DNA of 64,000 nt, taken from positions 14,846,001-14,910,000 of the forward strand of contig NC_084927.1 of the NCBI RefSeq assembly GCF_958298935.1. The letters are read 5' to 3'. Below the pieces are notes generated by a model. That model saw only the letters and a list, made by a program, of their open reading frames with translations, was not told the DNA's origin and did no database searches. This DNA comes from Phragmites australis. Lineage: Eukaryota; Streptophyta; Magnoliopsida; Poales; Poaceae. Positions 57,618 to 64,000 of the stretch are shown in pieces; the first letter of the stretch is position 1; every line of letters begins with the position of its first letter. Made by a program: the position numbers and the translations under genes.

Positions 57618-60600
57618 GTAGTTTGCTGCAATTGCACCCTGAGCAAGAATCCTTTGACCTCGGTAGGGGGTCATAGCTTCGTCGCCATATAGGAGGCGGA
57701 AGGGGGTGAACCCAGTGGCTCACGTGGCCTTGGTACGGAGGGACCACAAAACCTTGGGAAGCTCTTCGACCCATAGGCCTCGAGCTAGGCTGATGAGTTG
57801 GTGATTTAAACCAGAGAGAATGTTGTTGTTGGCCTGTTCGATGGCCCTATTGGACTGAGGATGGCGAATGGTAGAGAAGCATAATTCGATGCCGAGGTTG
57901 TCGCAGAATCATCTAAAAGGCCCGAAGTCGAAGTGGCAGATTATGTTCTTTCAGAAGAATTTCTAGACATTCTTTGATGTGATCGCTGTGAGGGGCTCGG
58001 CCTCGACCAATTTGGAGAAGTATTCCAATGCTACCACCGCGTATAGAATGTTGCTTTTGGCACGGGGGAATGGTCCGATGAGGTCCATGCCCCAACGAGC
58101 CAGGGGCTAGATGGGAGCGATTGGTTGTAGGGGGCCGGGGGCCGGGGGCTTTGGCGTCCTATGCATTTCCATCCTTGGTAGGTGCGGACGAGGTCTTCCA
58201 CATTTGACATGATTGTAGGCCAGTGGAGCCCCTGGTGAAGTGCCTTGCCGGCTAGGGTGCAAGGCGCCAAAGGATAATAGGGGAGCTCTCCAGTCCATGG
58301 CTTCGGTGGGGAGAATGCGGCGACCGTCTCGTCAAGAGCTTTAGCAATTGGCCGGTTTAGGGTCTCAAGGAAGACGCCCAATGGTAGGTCATTGCCCGTG
58401 GTAGCAGGCTTTTCCAGGGCATCTGCCTAGCAGTTGTCCGTTCATGGTATGCTCCAGATTGATATGCCGCAGAAATATGCTTTGGCCTTGCGGATGGCTT
58501 CGAGGTGTCTTGCCATGTCCGGATGTCGAACTTGGTAGCTCTTATCAACATGGCCGGTGACGATTTGAGAGTTGGTTCGGATGATGACTCTGGCTGCTCC
58601 TAAGGATCGAGCCTTCCGGAGGTCTAAGAGGACGGCTTCATATTCGGCTATGTTGTTGTTCGTCTTGAAATCTAAGTGGCAGCGAATTGGACTCGTTGGC
58701 CTGTGGGGGAGATGAGGACCGCACTGGCTCTCTAGCTCTAGTGCCCATGGAGCTATATGCTCCGTCGGTGTAGATAGTCCAGATATCTTGGGGTAGATAG
58801 TCCAGATATCTTGGGGAGGGACAGTGGCGGATTCAGCGAGTGCCAGAGTCCATTCGGGGATGAAGTCTGCTAAGATTTGGGATTTGATGACGGTGCTAGC
58901 CACAAACTTTACCACGAAGGAGGCTAGCTCTACTTTCCATTTGCTGATGTGTCCCATCGCCTCCCTGTTGAGAAATATGTCGCCAAGCGGGTAAGAGGTT
59001 GGGACAGTGATGTCGTGGGCAAGGAAGTAGTGGCGAAGTTTGCGCGAGGCCATTAGGAGGGCATATGCTATCTTTTCGAGCTCTATGTAGCGCATCTTGG
59101 CCCCGGCTAAGGCCTCTGATATATAGTATATGGCCCTTTGAGAAGAGTGGATGTCACTTTTCTCCTCCCATACCAGGGCAGCGCTGACAGCAGAGACAGA
59201 GACGCACAAGAATAAGAGCAGCCCTTCGCCGGGGAGCGGCATCGTGAGTTTCTCAAGGTGGGAAAGGTGGGCCTTGAGGGCCTTGAATGCTACCTGGCAC
59301 TCCAGAGTCCAGCCCCTCAGTGTTCTGAAGAAGGGAAGGTTATGCTTAGCTGATTTGGCGAGAAAGCGATTGAGGGCTGCGAGGTGGCCAGCCAAGCACT
59401 GTACTTCCTTTGGATTGGTGGGAGGTGACATCTCTGTGATGGCACGAATCTTTCCGGGGTGGCCTCAATGCCTCTTAGGGAGACGAGATATCCCAGCTTC
59501 TTTCCAGCCTTAGCACCGAATACGCACTTCTCTGGGTTGAGACGTACTCCTGCAGCCCGAAGACTATCAAATGTTTCTTGTAGGTCAGCAATGTGGTTGG
59601 TTTTAAATCAGCTTTTTACTACAATATTGTCCATGTAGGCTTCGACATTGTGGCTCAATTGCTGCTCTAGTACCTTGTGTACCAGGTAAGAGAAGGTGGC
59701 CCCAGCGTTCCGAAGACCGAAGGGCATCCGGACGTAGCAGTATACTCTGAAGGGGGTAATGAAGCTGGTCTTGCTCTCATCCTCTATTGCCATCCACACT
59801 TGGTGGTACCCGGAGTAGGCATCCAGGAAGCTGGTTGATGCGATGAAGGGGGTACAGATCCCAAGGGCATACTTTGTTTAGTTATGTGAAATCGATGCAC
59901 ATACGCCACTTCCCGCTGTGTTTCTTGACCAGAACGGTGTTGGAGAGCCAATCGGAGTGAATGACCTCTCGGATAACACTGGCCTTTAGTAGCTTCTAGA
60001 CCTCCTCCTTTGCAGCCTCTGCCCACTCTAGGGAGAGCTTGCGAAGCCCCTAGCATATAGGCTTGGCCTTCGGATTGACTTGAAGAGAGTGTTCGATGAT
60101 GCAGCGGTCGACTCTTAGGAGGTCCTACGGGGACCATGCGAAGGTGTCGAGGTTACCTTGTAGGTGGCCAGAAGCTGGGCTTCCCGCTCGGAGGTAAGGT
60201 CCGCCCCTATTTGGAAGGTCCGGATGGGTTGGTTTGGATGTATGGTGACACGCTTTATGTCCCCCTTTAGTTGTGGCCTTGAAGGGCCATGGTGCCCAGA
60301 ATGCGTCGAAGGAGGGTCCTCGGAGCCCTCTTGGGTTATGGCATGGATGTGATGGCTAGGGAGTGGAGCAAGGTGCCCATACTCGATGCGCCTAGCCAGG
60401 TCACCGTGGATGGTTATCAGCCCCTGGGGTCCGAGCATCTTCAAGCAGAGGTAATTGTGATGGGGTATAGCTCTGAATCTATTCAGAGTTTCCATCCCAG
60501 AATAACATTGTAGGCGTAAGGTACGTCCACAACGTCGAAGGTGATTACTTTGGTCCATGCTACGAAGCCCTCACCGAAGATGGTTGGGAGTTCTATCCGG

Positions 60601-62040
60601 CCAACAGCGTCAAGGGGGGCCCTTTGAACCCCTAGAGGGGTCTATGGATGGGTGAGAGACAGCCCCGCAGGATGTGGAGGTGGTATACCAGCTCGGGGAG
60701 CAGTTTTGCTCTAGGAAGGCTCTGAAGTGTCCTCGGCCACGCCCTCTAGGACGGTTTTGGTTCAGAGCCCCACGACCTTGGTTGATGTTATTGATGTTTC
60801 GATGCTGTTGCTGCCACCCCCTTTGGGACCCGGAGGTATGAGCCTCCTAGAAGCCCCTCTTCGCTGGGGGAGGGGGTACGTGTGATGATCCCGCCTACGA
60901 ATGTGACTTCTCATGGTCAACGCGGGAAGTCTCATAGCTCACGAGAGCCTCCGGCGGAGTTTTTCCTCCTCTGTGCATGCATATTCCTCTAACTTGCTTA
61001 CAAGGACTTCCACTGTGCGTATGGGACACCGATTCAGCCGATCGTACTGGTGTCATTTTGCCAGACCCTGGGTTGTGGCATCGATGACAGAAGAGTCCGA
61101 TATGCCCCTAATCTGGGCCTTGGTTTGGGAAAACCTTCGGAAGTAATCCCGAAAGGTTTTGTCTGGCTCCTGCCTGATAGTGAAAGGCTTCTGGAGGTCA
61201 CCGGATCGATAAAGGTGCCCTTGGAGTTACTACAAAAGAGGTCTCAGAGTTGGAACCAGGCGTGAATGGCACTAGGGTCCAGTGCCCAGAACCAGTGTAT
61301 GGCTACCCCTTCCAGGGTGAGAGGGAAGCATTTAGCCATAGTGGCCGGTCCACCTCTGCTGGCCTCTATGGCGAGGGCGTAGGAACGAACGAACTCATCA
61401 GGGTCTAAATCACCCTTGAACTTATGTAGTTTCGGGGACCGAAAGCCCTCCGGGGCGTAGTGTGTAGGTCGGCCTGTAGGAGAGAGTCGTAGTCTTGTAG
61501 AGAATCCTCGCGACGCTGGCTCCAAGGCTCTGGAAGCTAAACATGGACGGGTCCTAGTGTCGAAGAGATCATCAGCCCTTAGGGCCCAGGCCGGAGCAGC
61601 GCTGGTCGTCACATGGGCAGCGGTGTGTCATGTGGGTAGCTTGCTGCTCGACCCGCAGAGCCGTTTGTAGCTCCTCCATATGGGCCAGGAGTGCTGCCAA
61701 GCATGATTGACGCTCAGGTGGAATGGTGTTTTCAGCGTGGCACCAGCCACAACCCCTACGGGCGTAGCGGGGGCCTCGCTATGCTGCTACTGTTGCTGCT
61801 GGGTCTTCCAGGAAGGGAGCCCTTCGGCGCCGGCCATGGCTATGGTCGTGGTCAGGTTAGTGGTGGCTATAAATCCCTCGTTCCTCCTGGTTGGGGGGTC
61901 GTTGTCAGCATGGCCTGTGCTTAGTCACCCAGACTTTCGCACAGGCGTGACGGGGGGGGGGGGTCAGCTGCCATCGTTGTGGCCGCGGTAGTCTTCTACT
62001 TTGGTGGCATCCTACCTCTCTTAGCAGTTTTGTGTTCAAG

Positions 62041-62056
62041 TCCCCACAGATGGCAC
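62041..62056 (-). other. Primer-binding site of the minus-strand Tat element
   Basis: On the minus strand this reads GTGCCATCTGTGGGGA, the Tat-type primer site, next to the LTR end at 62059. It confirms that the element runs right to left. Confidence 0.8.
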
Positions 62057-62058
62057 GT

Positions 62059-62735
62059 TGTTGGAGCAAGAGATCGTCTTACACTAAAAAGTACAACGAG
62101 AGTTTCTTCTAAGGAGAAGACTCAAACTTGGAGATAAAGTTTGAGAGGAAGGGACATCGAAAATGTATTGATAGTAGAAAAGATTGGTCCTTTGTCTGAT
62201 GGCCATGGCCCTATATTTATAGGGCTGCCCCTAGCGTAGCGTACAGGTTATCGCCACTAACAAAGATCTAGGACAGGCCGAACTACATGGCGCATGTCCA
62301 GGTAAAACTACTTTTTATCTTACTCAGGAGATAATATCTACCACAGTAAATACAGGCGCTGAAGCAACCTTGGGGTCAGTGCAGGACTGGTCGCCAAATG
62401 CGGCCATGCACCGCGCTATCCTGTGTGTCAGACATCCTCCACTTGTGCCATCATGTCTGGATGGCATCCATTAGCCTTGGTACGGAATGCCGATCACATC
62501 CTTGCAGGGGAAGGATGACTGGCGTTCCCCCTCTGGAAGATCTTTCTTGAGACCTGATGACTCACCCTGTAGCCTTCGGGAAGCCTGCCCAAGCTCTGAA
62601 GGTTGGGGCTCCGAGAGGCATGGCTCCAGAACGCTGAGGCTTCCTCGAAGACCGGAGGCCCGAAAGCAGCCTTCGGAGGCTTAGGTCCATATGCATAGGC
62701 TAGCTGAGCCAAGGGGCCGTCGGGTGTCCTTAACA
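62059..62735 (-). mobile_element. 5' LTR of the minus-strand Tat element (677 bp)
   Basis: On the minus strand it begins TGTTAAGGACACCCGACGG and ends CTTGCTCCAACA. A TATTTATA-like motif near 62212 may be its promoter. No matching 3' LTR was found on the left side of the element, so its left end is truncated. Confidence 0.8.
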
Positions 62736-64000
62736 ACGACCCCTAATAGAAATCTATTTTTTGCTCTTTTAAAGGGCGAAAATTATATTTTTTTTCACTC
62801 ATCCAAAGAGCAAAAATTTGAAATTTTTCTCTTTCAAAGTGCAAAAATATTTTCTATTATTAAAAGTGTGAAAATGTAATTTTCGCTCTTTCAAAGTGCG
62901 AAAATGTAATTTTGTCAACGTTTCCTTTAAATTTGATATAACATTATGTGAGTACTTCTTTTTAGTGAAGTAACATTGAGAGGATACAAAATCTAATTTG
63001 TTAAATAATAGTTGTGAAGCACAATTATCATAGAACCCGGCACAGAGGTTACATACGCTAATATACATTACATGGGACCTAGGATTTTTTGTCGCTACAC
63101 AAATGGACTCTAACAATAAAGAGATGATGAGAATAAACATTGGCATGTATGATACGTCTAAAGACCGACCTAATAGTGTACCGCTGCTAAACCTAACATA
63201 TCTTAGGGAATAAATATAGGTCGGGTTACAATAGATACTCTACTGAGTGCACCAAGGATATTTGCTCTTCATGAGGGCATTGGGACATGCCGTCTTAGTG
63301 TGACAGGCCCTCTCCCACTTCATTTCCCTCTTAGCTTTGAGTGCTTCAGCCGCGGCGCGCTCCTGCACTGCCTTCCTCATGTGTGCCTCCTTCTGACGCT
63401 TCAGTCATAGTTCCTCCTGTTATTGCTCGTACTCTCGGTGTTCGTAAGCTTGCCTTCTCCACCACATACTCATGTCAACCCACCGCTTCTGGTCCTCATT
63501 TTGCTCCATGTCCAGTTATCCAATGAAGTCACAAATAGGTGGAGAAGACTGGAGAAATGAAACAAGAGGGAAGATTAGTAAGACAGTGCATGAAATCGTA
63601 TGAAAACTGTCACATGAGTGATCTATATCGCTATACTGGTGGATAGTCATACGGTCCATGTCGAGGCGGGTCATACTAGTAGTTGACACACATGAAGAAG
63701 TGTCTACCATAGGTGTAGGAGATGTCTTAGGACTCGCGAATCCTACACAGGTCGTCACAGAAGCACATCGACGATTCGACTCCTACGGGGATCCAAGTCA
63801 TCCAATGTTTCTTGGGTGGGCATGATGGAGTTGAGGAAGACATTGCAGTTGAGAGAGGTGAGAAGGAGTGATGTACCCGTGTTTTAGGCAGGGGTTATTT
63901 ATGGTGGTTGGGTATCAGTGCATGGACTAAGTGCATGGCCATGGCTGGGGGCTGGAGCATGGGAGTATTGTGCACAAAGACAAATGACCTAGGATTCTCT
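62736..64000 (-). mobile_element. GRF zinc-finger gene module, copy 2 (inverted, partial)
   Basis: This is homologous to 48633-50109 in reverse orientation, cut by the window end. The minus-strand ATG is at 63841-63843 (MSSSTPSCPPKKHWM). The finger reads CFCDDLCRIRE and SYTYGRHFFMCVNY, so the first cysteine pair survives in this copy. An in-frame stop lies between them. An intron-like gap precedes PPICDFIG, and the tail stops at 63240-63242. The outer end (62740-62900) has repeated GTGCGAAAATGTAATTTT and CTCTTTCAAAG motifs. It abuts the 5' LTR of the Tat element and may have been cut by it. Confidence 0.6.

Larger units (their letters stand above)
53950..62040 (-). pseudogene. Minus-strand Tat-lineage gag-pol (split by a solo LTR)
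   Basis: The polyprotein is read leftward. Gag begins near 61612; its capsid core reads APEGFRSPKLHKFKGDLDPD and PLTLEGVAIHWFWALD. Protease text follows at about 60560-60410 (LGWKLLNRFRAIPHHNYL-like). RT at 60050-59600 includes IREVIHSDWLSNTVLVKKH, MPFGLRNAGATFS and YMDNIVVKS, where the catalytic YVDD is changed to YMDN. RNase H is an open frame 59431-58442 (MSPPTNPKEVQCLAGHLAAL, AIYYISEALAGAKMRYIELE, then CHLDFKTNNNIAEYEAVLLD). Integrase covers about 58300-57600 (VVALEYFSKLVEAEPL, FSTIRHPQSNRAIEQANN). Its tail crosses a solo LTR and stops TAG at 53950-53952 (HSWN then VEILRKYYV). Many frameshifts and stops make it inactive. Confidence 0.85.

Noticed and set aside
1..64000. Prokaryotic-style operon, defence island or phage
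   Set aside because: Coding sequence is spliced, and all multi-gene structure is explained by eukaryotic transposable elements.

Overview
The window is nuclear DNA of a grass (Poaceae, probably panicoid). It shows spliced genes with GT-AG introns, GC-rich first exons, grass-type LTR retrotransposons with tRNA primer sites, MITEs, and a cysteine proteinase of the cereal CCP1/RD19 group. There are no operons, phage genes or CRISPR arrays. Two host genes are readable. The first is the C-terminal 471 codons of a MORC-family ATPase gene (12 exons, 2441-10695, + strand); its GHKL ATPase half is absent, and a decayed chromovirus lies immediately upstream. The second is a complete 373-residue papain-like cysteine proteinase (4 exons, 42352-44203, + strand). 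Nearly everything else is layered transposable-element sequence.

Layout. 1-2050: decayed Ty3 chromovirus. 2441-10880: MORC gene and poly(A) signal; its introns hold a hAT MITE with an 8-bp target duplication, another inverted-repeat MITE and a recent 249-bp tandem duplication. 12.0-13.2 kb and 13.4-14.0 kb: gag fragments of two different Ty3 lineages. 18.1-18.8 kb: small copia LTR with primer site. 18.8-25.3 kb: SIRE-like copia LTR and gag, with a 3.4-kb solo LTR inside the LTR. 25.4-37.4 kb: a 12-kb Tat-lineage element with both LTRs, gag and protease but no RT or integrase, plus an antisense gene. It sits in CACTA-like sequence and is itself invaded by two solo LTRs and a 911-bp CACTA MITE. 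37.4-40.3 kb: CACTA remnant. 40.5-42.0 kb: LINE remnant cut by a TRIM (686 bp, TSD TATGT). 42.3-44.2 kb: cysteine proteinase. 45.6-48.6 kb: long Ty3 LTR and primer site. 48.6-50.1 kb: a GRF zinc-finger gene module, found again inverted at 62.7-64.0 kb. 50.9-52.9 kb: reversed SIRE-like LTR. 53.3-62.7 kb: a minus-strand Tat element with gag, protease, RT, RNase H, integrase and 5' LTR, split by a 3.3-kb solo LTR.

The strongest structural evidence comes from perfect target-site duplications. They delimit four solo LTRs, one TRIM, one CACTA MITE and one hAT MITE to the base, and give a partial order of insertion. I found no convincing novel biochemical system. The most unusual items are the pol-less Tat element with its large spliced antisense gene, the inverted pair of GRF zinc-finger modules, and the MORC gene cut off from its ATPase half.
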